Positions 30,326 through 39,034 of a DNA stretch of 64,000 nt are shown piece by piece (position 1 is the first letter of the stretch; each line of letters starts with the position of its first letter). The notes beneath the pieces are model-generated. The model was not told the origin of the DNA and searched no databases. It worked only from the letters and a program-made list of their open reading frames with translations. The translations under genes and the position numbers were made by a program. The stretch is from Ancylobacter aquaticus. Lineage in GTDB: Bacteria > Pseudomonadota > Alphaproteobacteria > Rhizobiales > Xanthobacteraceae. Location of the stretch: the NCBI RefSeq assembly GCF_004339465.1, contig NZ_SMFY01000002.1, positions 1,178,001-1,242,000 on the forward strand, read 5' to 3'.

Positions 30326-30957
30326 AGACCCGGTCTCGCCAGCGCGTTCACCGCCGCCGCCGTCATGGCGCTGCCGCCCAGCCTGCCACGCACCACCAGC
30401 CAGGGCACGCCATGCTCGCCGAGCGCCAGCGCGTCCTTGGATTCCGCCGCACCGACAAAGCCCACGGGGATACCCAGAATCGCCGCCGGCTTCGGCGCGC
30501 CGGCGTCCAGCATTTCCAACAGGCGAAAAAGGGCGGTCGGCGCATTGCCGATGGCGATGACGGCGCCTTCCATATGATCGCGCCACAGTTCCAGCGCGGC
30601 GGCCGAGCGGGTGGTGCCGAGCCGCTCGGCGAGTTCAGGAACGGCGGGCTCGCGCAGGGTGCAGATCACCTCATTGTTCGCCGGCAGGCGGGCGCGGGTG
30701 ACGCCATGCGCCACCATCTGCGCGTCGCACAATATCGGCGCACCCGCTTGCAAGGCGTTGCGGGCGGCACGCACGAGACCGGGGTCGAAATCAATGGCGA
30801 AGGCGGCTTCCACCAGCCCGCAGGCATGGATCATCCGCACCGCGACATCCGCCTCGTCGGGCGTGAAGCGGCCGAGTTCGGCCTCTTCGTGGATGATGGC
30901 GAAGGAGCGCTCATAGATCGCATTGCCGTCGCGCTCATAGTCGAACGGGGTGGACAC
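30322..30957 (-). CDS. cobH: Precorrin-8X methylmutase
   Basis: Moves a methyl from C-11 to C-12 to give hydrogenobyrinate. It has 211 residues, starting at GTG 30957 directly after the cobG stop. YERDGNAIYERSFAIIHEEA is the N-terminal motif, and MIHACGLVEAAFAIDF carries the catalytic His. ALLAIGNAPTALF-type conservation appears as AVIAIGNAPTALFRLLEML, and GVPWLVVRGRLGGSAMTAAA is at the C-terminus. Confidence 0.95.
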   Translation of the reverse strand: MSTPFDYERDGNAIYERSFAIIHEEAELGRFTPDEADVAVRMIHACGLVEAAFAIDFDPGLVRAARNALQAGAPILCDAQMVAHGVTRARLPANNEVICTLREPAVPELAERLGTTRSAAALELWRDHMEGAVIAIGNAPTALFRLLEMLDAGAPKPAAILGIPVGFVGAAESKDALALGEHGVPWLVVRGRLGGSAMTAAAVNALARPGL

Positions 30958-32166
30958 TCAGGCCAGATCCTTCTGCATCAGCGCGTGCACGTGGCGCGCG
31001 AGTCCGTCGAACGGCAGCACCGCCCGTGGAACATCGCGCGGCGTGCCTTCGACCACGAGACCCGCCCCCTCGTCCAGCCCCACAATGGTCAGCGCTGCCT
31101 TTGAGGGGTGCGCGCAGCCTTTTGAACAGCCGGAAACGTGGAGATCGCGCCCATCCAGCAGCGGCGCCAGTTCCGCGGCCAGCTCATGCGTCGCAATCCG
31201 CCCCGAGCCGCAGGCGGGCCGCCCGGCGCAGGCATAGACGCGCCGGCGCGGGTCTGTGGCGTCGGTGAGGAAACCGAGCCCGGCTGCCACCTCCCGCAGC
31301 CCCCGCGCCGCCTCGGTGGTGAGCCCGACCAGCAGCAGCGCCCGGCCGGCGGCGGGTTCGGCGTGGCGCACCCCGGCCTGCGCCGCCGCCTCTGCCAAAG
31401 CCGCCAGCGCCTTCGCCTCGACCTGCCCGAAGGCAAGGCCGACGCCCAAGGCAAAGCGGCCATCGCCCAGCGCATGCCGCCCCACCGGGTCGATGCCTTC
31501 ATCCGGCGTGGCGGCGGGCGGGGCAAGGCCGAAGACGGTGCGAAGATTCTCGATTTCTTCCCCGGCCACCAGTTCCGCCATCCGCGCCGAGGTGCCTCGC
31601 GCGGCGAGTTGCTCCAGCAGCGCGATCACCAGTTCCGCCGCCCGCGCCGGTTCCACCTCTCCCAGCGGCACGCCCGCCAGCGCGACCGAATGCCACCCGG
31701 CACCGGCACTCACCGCGATATCCGCCTTCAGCCCGCCGAGCCGGAAGAGCCCCCCGCCATCCACAACCACGGATGCTTTCGGCGCGAGGCGCGGCACGAG
31801 GTGGGCGGCACCATCAGAGATCGCCCGCGCCAGCGGACGCGGGTCAACACGGCCCATCGGGTCGAGCCCGGCCAGCGCGCTCACCTCCACCGGAAACCCC
31901 TGCGGCACCTCGATGCCGAGCGCCGCCACCGCCTCAGGAAGGCCCGGCACTGTCTCCGCCCGCAGCCCGCGCAATTGCAGCTTGCCGCGCGCCGTCACCT
32001 CGATGATTCCATTGCCGAGTTCGGCGGCGAGCCGCGCCAGCCCGGCGAGTTGGTCGAGGTTCAGCGGCGCCAGAGGCTGAAGCCGCGCCAGCAACCCGTC
32101 GCCGGTTTGCATCGGTTCGGGAAGGCTCGGGCAGGCGCCGCGCCTCGGGGTCTCGACAGCACTCAT
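30958..32166 (-). CDS. cobG: Precorrin-3B synthase (oxygen-dependent)
   Basis: Monooxygenase of the aerobic pathway; it uses O2 and an Fe-S centre to make precorrin-3B. The 402-residue protein belongs to the nitrite/sulfite reductase family. The cluster ligands are visible as CAGRPAC (near residue 315) and GCSKGCAHPSKAA (near 345). Many alphaproteobacteria use CobZ instead, so CobG marks the classical aerobic route. The ATG overlaps the cobN stop (ATGA). Confidence 0.94.
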   Translation of the reverse strand: MSAVETPRRGACPSLPEPMQTGDGLLARLQPLAPLNLDQLAGLARLAAELGNGIIEVTARGKLQLRGLRAETVPGLPEAVAALGIEVPQGFPVEVSALAGLDPMGRVDPRPLARAISDGAAHLVPRLAPKASVVVDGGGLFRLGGLKADIAVSAGAGWHSVALAGVPLGEVEPARAAELVIALLEQLAARGTSARMAELVAGEEIENLRTVFGLAPPAATPDEGIDPVGRHALGDGRFALGVGLAFGQVEAKALAALAEAAAQAGVRHAEPAAGRALLLVGLTTEAARGLREVAAGLGFLTDATDPRRRVYACAGRPACGSGRIATHELAAELAPLLDGRDLHVSGCSKGCAHPSKAALTIVGLDEGAGLVVEGTPRDVPRAVLPFDGLARHVHALMQKDLA

Positions 32167-35100
32167 TCCGCCGCCTCCCCTGCGAGGTGGGCGAGATCGG
32201 CCGCGACATCGTTGCGGCGCGGGTGCCAGAGCCCGTTTTCCCGCGCGCCCTTGAGCCGGCCGGCGACGAACTGCGCCGCCTCGGGCGAGGCTTCGATAAG
32301 GAAATCACGCATCTGAACATCGCCGACATAGGCGGCATGAAGCGCGTCGATCAGATGGCCTGGCACGGCGCGGGTCGCCTGCGCAAAGCCGATCAGCCGG
32401 TCCACAGTCTCGGCGATTTCCGCTGCCCCGCGCGGCCCGTGGCGCTTGAGCCCGTCAATATAGCGCGGGCTGGTGCGGCCCCTCACAAGGCGGGCGAGCG
32501 CCGTCTCCAGCGGCCGCGCCACCGGCCGGGCGGGGTCGGAAGTGTCGAGCACCACGATATCCGGCGTACGGCCCAGCATTTCCGCCGCCGCCGCGAAGCC
32601 GCCGAGGAAAGCGAGGTCGGCATCGCCCTCCAGCAGGTCGCGGCCGGGATCGTCGGCGCCATGGACCAGCAAATCCGCCGTCGCCACCCGGGCCGCGAAC
32701 CCCTCCGCCTGCCGCGCAATGCCCTCCGGGCCGCCATAGGCGTGCGAGGCACTGGCGAGATAGGCGGCGCCCAGCGCCTCCCGCTCGATGCCGCCCTTGG
32801 CCCTCTCCAGCCCGGCCCCATAGGCCCCGGGCGCCGTGCCGAAGATGCGGGCCGCGCCCTCGCCCGCCGCCCGCAGCGGGTTCTCGTCCTCGGTTTCCTC
32901 GCGCCGCGCCACCGCGCGCAAAGCGGCGTCAATGAGCGCGATCTGCGCCGGAAACAGGTCGCGGAACAGCCCCGAAATGCGGAACGTGACATCGACGCGC
33001 GGACGCCCCAGCGCGGCCGGCGGCAGCACCTCGATGCCGGTGACGCGGCCCGAACCGGGGTCCCACACCGGCCGCGCGCCGATCAGCGCCAGCCCCTGCG
33101 CGATTTCCTCGCCGCCGGTGCGCAGCGTGGCGCTGCCCCAGAGATCGAGCACCAGCGCGCGCGGCCAGTCGCCATGTGCTTGCGCATAGGCGCGCAGCAC
33201 TTCCTCCGCCGCCAGCCGGCCGAGGTCCATGGCGGTGGGGGTCGGCAGGGCGCGGGGGTCGCTGGTGAAGAGGTTGCGCCCGGTCGGCACCACGTCCGTG
33301 CGCCCGCGCCCCGGCGCGCCGGCAGGCCCGGCGGCCACGCGCCGCCCGTCCAGTGCCGCCAGCAGCCCGTCGCGCTCGGCCTCCCCGCAGGCGCCCCGGC
33401 CATAGACATGGAAACCGTCCTTAAGCCGCATCTCCTTGATGTCGCAAAGAAAGGCGTCGATCTGCTTGAGCGCCTCGTCGGCATCCGCCCCGGCGTCGAG
33501 CCCGGCATCGCGGGCGAGCCCGGTGCGGGTCGCCTCCTCGACGATCAACCGGGCAAGGCGCTCGCGGCGGCGGCGGTCGAGCCCGTCGGCCTGCGCATAC
33601 TCGTCCACCAGACGCTCCAGCGCGCCCAGTTCATCGGCAAGCCCGGCCTCGACGGTCGGGGGCGGGAGATGACCAAGCGTCACCGCTGCGATCCGCCGCT
33701 TCGCCTGCGCCGCCTCGCCGGGATTGGAGACGATGAAGGGATAAGCCACCGGCAGGGCGCCGAGCACAAGCTCGGGGAAGCAGCCACGGGTGAGCGCCAC
33801 ATGCTTGCCCGGCAGCCATTCCAGCGTGCCGTGCGCGCCCATATGGACCAGAGAATCCGCTCCACCTTGCAGCCACAGGCCGAAGGCCAGCAGCCCATGA
33901 CGCGGCGGAAGCGCGGGGTCGTGATACTGCGCCCGCCGCTCGGCAACCGAACCACGCTCCGGCGCCAGCGCCACGGCAACATTGCCGAAGCGGGCGGCGC
34001 GGAAACGGAAGGCGCCGTCGATCACATCCGGGTCGTCCTCCGCCGGGCCCCACGCCGCCTCAACCGCCGCCACCGCCTCGGGCGGAAGGGCGGAGAGGTG
34101 CGCGCGGTAGGCGGCGAGGGCGAGAGAAGCAGGCGCTGCGCCATGGCCGGCCTCAAAATATGTCATTCCGGCCGAAGGCGAAGCCGCAGAGCCGGGATCG
34201 TGCGCAAGGCCAGGATCGCCTGACGCCTCGGCGCTGGCCGCGATCCCGGAGCGGCCGCTGGCCGTCCGGGATGACGGTGGCGTCCGATTCCCGCCCTGCA
34301 CCACCTCCACCAGCCCCCGCGCATCCGCTGGTATCCCCTCCACCCGGTAGCCGGCCGCGCTCAAATCCTCCAGTAGCGCGAGAACGCTCGCCGGCACGTC
34401 GAGCCCTACCGCCCAGCCGGTGCGGCCGGGGGCACCGGCATAATCGGGCATCAGCACGGTGAGGCGCCGCTGCGCGCGCGGCAGGCGTTGCAGCCGCGCC
34501 AGCGCAGCGACCCGGTTGGCGATCTGCTCCACCCGGTCCAGCTCGGGCCGGTTCGCCAGCGCCGCGAAGCCCGGCACGGCGGGTGTTTCCTCCGGCGCCT
34601 TGAAAGAGAGCGCGCCGGCCATTACCCGCCCATCCAGTTCCGGCAGCACCACATGCATGGCGAGGTCGGCGCTGGTGAGCCCACGCGCGCCCTCCGCCCA
34701 TGCCTCGCGCCTTGTCGTGGCGACCACCGCCTGCAGCACCGGCACGTCAGGCCCGTCGAGCACGGTCGCCTCCCCGGGATCGGCGGCAGCGAAGGCGGTG
34801 AGGGTGAGGATGACGGCCGGCTCCATGCCTGCCAGCGCCCCTTTCAGGAAGGCGATGGAGCTCGGCTCCTTGAGGCTGGCGACGAAGATCGGCCGGGGGT
34901 CGAGCCCCCGCGCGACCAGCGCGGCGCACAGTGCGTCGACCGGCGCCGTATCGCCCGCCAGCGCCATGGAGCGGTAGAAGATAAGGGGGATGGCGGGACG
35001 GGCCCGCTCAGCGCCCCCCTCGTCCCCGGGCTTGACCCGGGGCCCCAGTTTTTCCGCGAGGACCGGTCGGGACGGCTGGGTGGCCGGGTCAAGCCCGGTC

Positions 35101-35672
35101 GTGAGGAGGGAAGCACCGCCCCCTTCATAAAATCCCGCCAGCGGCAACGCTGCGGGCGGAGCGGCATCCATCTCCCGGCCTGCATGTCCGGCGAGAACCC
35201 GCAGCAGCGCGCCCATATTCGCCGGCCCGCCGGCCCGGAAATAACCTAGCAGCGCCGCCAACTCGGCCGCTTCCAGGGTCGAGGCCTCGGCAAGGCGAGG
35301 GTCGTCGCGGTCCTCGCCCGGCAGCACCGCGAGCGCGAAGCCGCGCGCCCGCGCCTCGGCCGCCAGCCGGTCGACGCCATAGCGCCACCAGTCGAGCCCG
35401 CCGAGCAGCCGCACCACCACGATGCGGGCTCGGGACCCCACCTTGTCGACCCACAGATCGACCGACATCGGGTGCCGGAGGTCGCGCAGATTGGCCAGCC
35501 GCAGGCTCGGCAGCCCGGCCCCTCCCTGCGGCGCCTGCGCCATCGCGGCGGCGAGCGCGCCGAGGTCGCTGTCGGCGAAGGACACCACCACCATCTCGCC
35601 CGGCGTCTGGCCGAGATCGACCGGCTCGACCAGATCGTCGAGGCTGGAGGAGGTGGTGGTGAGGATATGCAT
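32163..35672 (-). CDS. cobN: Cobaltochelatase large subunit CobN
   Basis: Large subunit of the ATP-dependent cobaltochelatase, working with CobS and CobT (not in this window). The 1169 residues include VHMGAHGTLEWLPGKHVALTR (near 610, with the conserved HG), PYPFI-type sequence AYPFIVSNPGEAAQAKRR and GCFPELVLGALP. Two stretches are not CobN sequence. Residues about 189-220 are a translated family B palindrome, and residues about 466-504 a translated family A palindrome. Both lie in variable linkers, keep the frame and contain no stop codon. The gene is therefore probably functional but carries two insertions. Confidence 0.95.
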   Translation of the reverse strand: MHILTTTSSSLDDLVEPVDLGQTPGEMVVVSFADSDLGALAAAMAQAPQGGAGLPSLRLANLRDLRHPMSVDLWVDKVGSRARIVVVRLLGGLDWWRYGVDRLAAEARARGFALAVLPGEDRDDPRLAEASTLEAAELAALLGYFRAGGPANMGALLRVLAGHAGREMDAAPPAALPLAGFYEGGGASLLTTGLDPATQPSRPVLAEKLGPRVKPGDEGGAERARPAIPLIFYRSMALAGDTAPVDALCAALVARGLDPRPIFVASLKEPSSIAFLKGALAGMEPAVILTLTAFAAADPGEATVLDGPDVPVLQAVVATTRREAWAEGARGLTSADLAMHVVLPELDGRVMAGALSFKAPEETPAVPGFAALANRPELDRVEQIANRVAALARLQRLPRAQRRLTVLMPDYAGAPGRTGWAVGLDVPASVLALLEDLSAAGYRVEGIPADARGLVEVVQGGNRTPPSSRTASGRSGIAASAEASGDPGLAHDPGSAASPSAGMTYFEAGHGAAPASLALAAYRAHLSALPPEAVAAVEAAWGPAEDDPDVIDGAFRFRAARFGNVAVALAPERGSVAERRAQYHDPALPPRHGLLAFGLWLQGGADSLVHMGAHGTLEWLPGKHVALTRGCFPELVLGALPVAYPFIVSNPGEAAQAKRRIAAVTLGHLPPPTVEAGLADELGALERLVDEYAQADGLDRRRRERLARLIVEEATRTGLARDAGLDAGADADEALKQIDAFLCDIKEMRLKDGFHVYGRGACGEAERDGLLAALDGRRVAAGPAGAPGRGRTDVVPTGRNLFTSDPRALPTPTAMDLGRLAAEEVLRAYAQAHGDWPRALVLDLWGSATLRTGGEEIAQGLALIGARPVWDPGSGRVTGIEVLPPAALGRPRVDVTFRISGLFRDLFPAQIALIDAALRAVARREETEDENPLRAAGEGAARIFGTAPGAYGAGLERAKGGIEREALGAAYLASASHAYGGPEGIARQAEGFAARVATADLLVHGADDPGRDLLEGDADLAFLGGFAAAAEMLGRTPDIVVLDTSDPARPVARPLETALARLVRGRTSPRYIDGLKRHGPRGAAEIAETVDRLIGFAQATRAVPGHLIDALHAAYVGDVQMRDFLIEASPEAAQFVAGRLKGARENGLWHPRRNDVAADLAHLAGEAAE
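34162..34275 (-). repeat. Family A palindrome inside cobN, in frame
   Basis: Ends GTCATTCCGGCC and GGCCGTCCGGGATGAC, with inner arms GCCGGGATCG and CGATCCCGG, as in the intergenic copies. It encodes about 38 residues rich in Ser, Ala and Gly in cobN. Confidence 0.85.
35020..35106 (-). repeat. Family B palindrome inside cobN, in frame
   Basis: CGTCCCCGGGCTTGACCCGG at the left and GGCCGGGTCAAGCCCGGTC at the right match the family B copies at 28711-28799 and 38922-39004. On the cobN strand it encodes LGPRVKPGDEGG and adjacent residues. Confidence 0.85.
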
Positions 35673-35694
35673 GGGGTGGCGGCTCTCCTGAAAT

Positions 35695-35790
35695 CGTCAT
35701 CCCGGCCGAAGCGCAGCGCAGAGCCGGGATCGGTTGCCGTTCATGCCGGCTGGCGATCCCGGATCGGCCTCGCGGCCGTCCGGGATGACG
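35695..35790 (-). repeat. Family A palindrome between cobW and cobN
   Basis: Starts CGTCATCCCGGCCGAAGC and ends CGGCCGTCCGGGATGACG with inner GCCGGGATCGG/GCGATCCCGG arms. It fills most of the gap between cobW and cobN and lies 1.4 kb from the copy inside cobN. Confidence 0.85.
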
Positions 35791-35796
35791 GGAGGC

Positions 35797-36864
35797 TCAC
35801 GCCGCCACGCTCTCCCCGGCGAGGATCGCCTCCACCTTCGCCCGGTCCAGCCCCTTCAGGCCGATGGCGACGAGGCGGCCGGTGCGGGCGCCCGTGCCCC
35901 AGGGCCGGTCGAAATGATGCGCCACGCGCGGGCCCACCGCCTGCACCAGCAGCCGCATCTTCTTGCCGGCGACGGGCAAAAACCCCTTCACCCGCAGCAC
36001 GTCGGCCTCGTCCGCCGCCCGCGCCACCCGGGCGGCGAACTCGGCAGGGTCGGTGATCTCCGGGACATCGACGACGAAGCTGTCGAAATCGTCATGGTCG
36101 TGGTCGAGCTCGTCATCGTGATGGGTCTTGCGGTTCTCGATGTCGTTCTCGGTGCCGACGCCGAGGCCCATCAGGATTGCCGGGTCGATCCGCCCGTCGG
36201 TCACGCTCACCACCCGCACCCCCTTGGGCAGCTCGGCGTCGAGCGCGGCGCGAGCCTTCGCCTGCGCGGCGGCGTCGATCAGGTCAGCCTTGGTAAGGAG
36301 GACGAGATCGGCGCAGGCGATCTGGTCGTCGAACACTTCCTCGATCGGGTCGTCATGGTCGAGGCTGTCATCGGCCGCGCGTTGCGCCGCCAGCGCGTCA
36401 TGGTCGTGGGCGACGCGGCCGGAGGCCAGCGCCTCGCCATCCACCACCGCGACCACCCCGTCCACCGTCACCCGGCTCTTGATCGCTGGCCAGTGGAACG
36501 CCTGCACCAAAGGCTTGGGCAGTGCGAGGCCGGAGGTCTCGATCAGGATGTGGTCGACCTTCGGCTCCAGCGCGAGGATGGCGTCGAGCGCGGGCACGAA
36601 ATCATCCGCCACGGTGCAGCAGATGCAGCCATTGGCCAGCTCGACGATGTTCTCCTCCGGGCAGGATTCGACGCCGCAGCCCTTCAGGATCTCGCCATCG
36701 ATGCCGACATCGCCGAACTCGTTGACGATCACCGCGAGGCGCCGTCCCCCGGCATTCTCCAGCACATGGCGGATGAGGGTGGTCTTTCCCGAGCCGAGAA
36801 AGCCGGTGACGATGGTGCAGGGCACACGGTCGAGCGCGGCGGGATGGGAATCGGCGACGGACAT
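35797..36864 (-). CDS. cobW: CobW GTPase, cobalt/zinc-type metallochaperone
   Basis: G3E-family P-loop GTPase, 355 residues, thought to deliver cobalt to the CobNST chelatase. Walker A is IVTGFLGSGKTTLIRH (near residue 22), the metal site is ANGCICCTV (near 88), and the guanine motif is LLTKADL. An Asp/His-rich loop (THHDDELDHDHDD, near 245) probably binds metal. The C-terminal CobW_C domain is complete. The ATG at 36864 has GGAGATG upstream. The open frame continues upstream through the riboswitch, and that part is not coding. Confidence 0.95.
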   Translation of the reverse strand: MSVADSHPAALDRVPCTIVTGFLGSGKTTLIRHVLENAGGRRLAVIVNEFGDVGIDGEILKGCGVESCPEENIVELANGCICCTVADDFVPALDAILALEPKVDHILIETSGLALPKPLVQAFHWPAIKSRVTVDGVVAVVDGEALASGRVAHDHDALAAQRAADDSLDHDDPIEEVFDDQIACADLVLLTKADLIDAAAQAKARAALDAELPKGVRVVSVTDGRIDPAILMGLGVGTENDIENRKTHHDDELDHDHDDFDSFVVDVPEITDPAEFAARVARAADEADVLRVKGFLPVAGKKMRLLVQAVGPRVAHHFDRPWGTGARTGRLVAIGLKGLDRAKVEAILAGESVAA

Positions 36865-36989
36865 AGGGCATCTCCACGAGCAACGGATTCGCGGGATGCG
36901 TCGGTCGCGGAAAGGAATTCCCGCGCGAAGCCGCGCGCCTGAGCACGGCTCTGCCTGTCTGCCGGGCACCCCGCCGGCACGTACGACCG

Positions 36990-37177
36990 GACCACCGGCA
37001 GGTCTCCTGGCTCGCGGGTCGCTGCCTCGTCGCCGCCTTCCCGGAGAGAATCTCCAGTGGCTTCCGGCTGAGGCTCGCCGCTCACAGTTGCGGGGGCAGC
37101 CGCGGAATTGGGGCCCTAAGCATGCCCCGCACCGCATTCCCTCTTCGTCCCTCCCTGGCGGGAGGAAACCGACGGTC
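36990..37177 (-). promoter_or_regulatory. Cobalamin riboswitch
   Basis: On the minus strand, the B12 box GCCAGGAGACCTGCC (36997-37011) is perfect. Upstream are the conserved GAAGCCACTGG, CCCGCAACTGTGA and GGAATGCGGTGCGGG segments in the right order. It lies between a consensus promoter and cobW and should shut off the cobW-cobN-G-H-I-J run when adenosylcobalamin is plentiful. A CGCGCG/CGCGCG hairpin near 36925-36945 may be part of the expression platform. Nothing else is seen in the 493-bp gap at 36865-37357 apart from the two promoters listed separately. Confidence 0.96.
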
Positions 37178-37183
37178 GCGGCC

Positions 37184-37212
37184 ACTTAAGGAGGCTTGGC
37201 CGGCAATGTCAA
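37184..37212 (-). promoter_or_regulatory. Sigma-70 promoter for the riboswitch-controlled cob operon
   Basis: On the minus strand: TTGACA (37212-37207), 17 nt, TTAAGT (37189-37184). The predicted transcript start near 37177 falls at the 5' edge of the riboswitch. Confidence 0.7.
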
Positions 37213-37235
37213 ACCGAGCTGACCCTGGCGGGCGG

Positions 37236-37263
37236 TTGCCCGGCTGTCCTCCCCGGCTATAGT
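37236..37263 (+). promoter_or_regulatory. Candidate sigma-70 promoter for cobU-cobO
   Basis: TTGCCC (37236-37241), 16 nt, TATAGT (37258-37263), pointing at cobU with a leader of about 88 nt. No second B12 box is seen on this strand. Confidence 0.45.
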
Positions 37264-37357
37264 CCGCCGCTCGCCGGATCGGCGCCGGTAGCGCTTGGGC
37301 AGATATTGGGGAGCCTCTTGGGATGACGACGCATCGCCCGGCCTTTGCCGGTGCCCC

Positions 37358-37873
37358 ATGGCACTGACGCTTGTGCTTGGCGGCGCCCGCTCCGGCAAGA
37401 GCCTGCACGCCGAAACCCTTCTCGCGCAACGCCCCTCGCCCTGGAGCTACATTGCCACCGCGCAGGCGTGGGATAGCGAGATGGAAGAGCGCATCGCTCA
37501 GCATCGTGCCCGTCGCGCCGCCGGCTGGCAGACGCTGGACGCCCCTCATGACCTTGCCGCCACGCTGAAGGCGCTGCCCCCCGGCCGGCCGGTGCTGGTG
37601 GATTGCCTGACCCTCTGGCTTTCCAACCGCCTGCTGGCGGAGGCCGATCTGGCAACGGAGAGCGCCGCCATGGTGGAGGCGCTGGCAAGCCATGACGGGC
37701 CGGTGATTGCCGTTTCCAATGAGGTCGGGCTGTCCATCGTGCCGGACAACGCGCTGGCCCGCCGCTTCCGCGACGCGCAGGGCCGGCTCAACCAGCAGGT
37801 CGCGGCCCGCGCCGACAGCGTGGTCTTCATGGTGGCCGGCCTGCCGCTGTTCGTGAAAGGAAGCGCCCTATGA
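37358..37873 (+). CDS. cobU: Adenosylcobinamide kinase / guanylyltransferase
   Basis: Bifunctional CobU (CobP in the Pseudomonas scheme) phosphorylates adenosylcobinamide and adds GMP. The ATG at 37358 gives MALTLVLGGARSGKSLHAETL, the P-loop at the usual N-terminus. VLVDCLTLWLSNRL (near residue 78) and AVSNEVGLSIVPDNALARRFRD (near 115) are diagnostic. It has 171 residues. Its stop overlaps the cobO ATG (ATGA). Confidence 0.95.
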   Translation: MALTLVLGGARSGKSLHAETLLAQRPSPWSYIATAQAWDSEMEERIAQHRARRAAGWQTLDAPHDLAATLKALPPGRPVLVDCLTLWLSNRLLAEADLATESAAMVEALASHDGPVIAVSNEVGLSIVPDNALARRFRDAQGRLNQQVAARADSVVFMVAGLPLFVKGSAL

Positions 37874-38490
37874 GCGATATTTCCCCCGAAGAAGCCGCCC
37901 GCCACCGCGCCAAGATGGAAAAGCGCAAGGCGGTGCAGGACGCGGAAGTGGCGGCGAAATCCGTCGAGAAGGGCCTGCTCATCGTCCACACCGGCCCCGG
38001 CAAGGGCAAGTCGACCGCCGCCTTCGGCCTCGCCTTGCGCACGCTCGGCCAGCCGGACGGGGCCAAGGTCGGCGTGGTGCAGTTCATCAAGGGCGCCTGG
38101 CAATCGGGCGAGCGCACCGCGCTGGAGAGTTTCGGGCCGCGCGTGGAATGGCATTCCATGGGCGAGGGCTTCACCTGGGAGACGCAGGACCTCGCCCGCG
38201 ACATCGCGGCCGCCCGCCGCGCCTGGGATAAGGTGCGCGAGATGATGGACGACCCGCATATCGGCCTGCTCATCCTCGACGAGCTGAACATCGCCCTGCG
38301 CTATGAGTATCTCCCGCTCACCGAGGTGGTGGCGGCGCTCAGCGCCCGCCGCGAGGGGTTGCACATCGTCGTCACCGGCCGCAACGCCAAGGCGGAACTG
38401 ATCGAGGCCGCCGACCTCGTCACCGAGATGGGCCTCGTCAAGCACCATTTCAAAGCCGGGGTGAAGGCGCAGAAGGGCATCGAGTTCTGA
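37870..38490 (+). CDS. cobO: Cob(I)yrinic acid a,c-diamide adenosyltransferase
   Basis: Adds the 5'-deoxyadenosyl ligand to cobalt. This is the CobA/CobO/BtuR family, 206 residues. LLIVHTGPGKGKSTAAFGLALRTLG (near residue 38) is the P-loop. VGVVQFIKGAW, HSMGEGFTWETQD and LLILDELNIALRYEYL follow in order. The N-terminal 30 residues are charged and partly helical. It is translationally coupled to cobU. Confidence 0.95.
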   Translation: MSDISPEEAARHRAKMEKRKAVQDAEVAAKSVEKGLLIVHTGPGKGKSTAAFGLALRTLGQPDGAKVGVVQFIKGAWQSGERTALESFGPRVEWHSMGEGFTWETQDLARDIAAARRAWDKVREMMDDPHIGLLILDELNIALRYEYLPLTEVVAALSARREGLHIVVTGRNAKAELIEAADLVTEMGLVKHHFKAGVKAQKGIEF

Positions 38491-38613
38491 TGCGCGGCCA
38501 GCAAGAAACTGCAAGAAATTGCAGCGGGCGATCTCGCAATTCCGCTTCGACATTCTTATGTGATGTTGGACGCCGAGTGTTGCGGCGTGGTGCTTTCATG
38601 GAGAAACGCTTCG

Positions 38614-38838
38614 ATGCGTTCCACCCCCATCGCCTATCTTTTCTGGTGCTTTGGCCTGATTGGCGTTTGCGGCATCCAGCGTTTCTATACCGGCCGCTAC
38701 TGGACGGGTGCGCTCTGGCTGCTGACCGTCGGCCTGCTCGGCATCGGGCAGATCATCGACCTGTTCCTCATTCCCGGCATGGTGCGCGAGGTCAATCTGG
38801 AGCGCCGCGTGGATTATCTGGAAGCACGGCGCGGCTAG
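38614..38838 (+). CDS. TM2 domain membrane protein
   Basis: A 74-residue two-helix TM2-type protein. AYLFWCFGLIGVCGIQRFYTGRYWTGALWLLTVGLLGIGQIIDLFLIPGMV has the family's G-x-HRFY-like turn, here GIQRFYTG. The start at 38614 has GGAGA at a good distance; the frame extends upstream without similarity. Function is unknown. It lies between cobO and cobQ. Confidence 0.8.
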   Translation: MRSTPIAYLFWCFGLIGVCGIQRFYTGRYWTGALWLLTVGLLGIGQIIDLFLIPGMVREVNLERRVDYLEARRG

Positions 38839-38850
38839 GCGCCGGCACGC

Positions 38851-39004
38851 CGTCATCCCCGGGCTCGACCCGGGGATCCACGACTTTCCGGAATCTCCCA
38901 CGCGCCTTCCCATTTACCATCGTCATCCCCGGGCTTGACCCGGGGATCCGCGCCGTCTTCGCGCCGATCAAAGGCGTGGATGGCCGGGCCAAGCCCGGCC
39001 ATGA
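38851..39004 (+). repeat. Family B palindromes upstream of cobQ (one truncated, one full)
   Basis: A truncated copy (38851-38882, GTCATCCCCGGGCTCGACCC) is followed by a full one (38922-39004). The full copy runs from CGTCATCCCCGGGCTTGACC to GGCCGGGCCAAGCCCGGCC and ATGAC. The shared left end suggests a partial duplication. The full copy ends 30 bases before cobQ. Confidence 0.8.
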
Positions 39005-39034
39005 CCGCTGTGATGGGTCGTCAGGGAGGAGCCT

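Noticed and set aside
34162-34275. CRISPR-like or transposon explanation for the repeats
   Set aside because: The copies are single dispersed palindromes with no regular spacers, no target-site duplication that I can see and no transposase gene.
36865-37185. Extended CobW frame of 462 residues
   Set aside because: The extra N-terminus is the translated cobalamin riboswitch; the RBS and the conserved protein begin at 36864.
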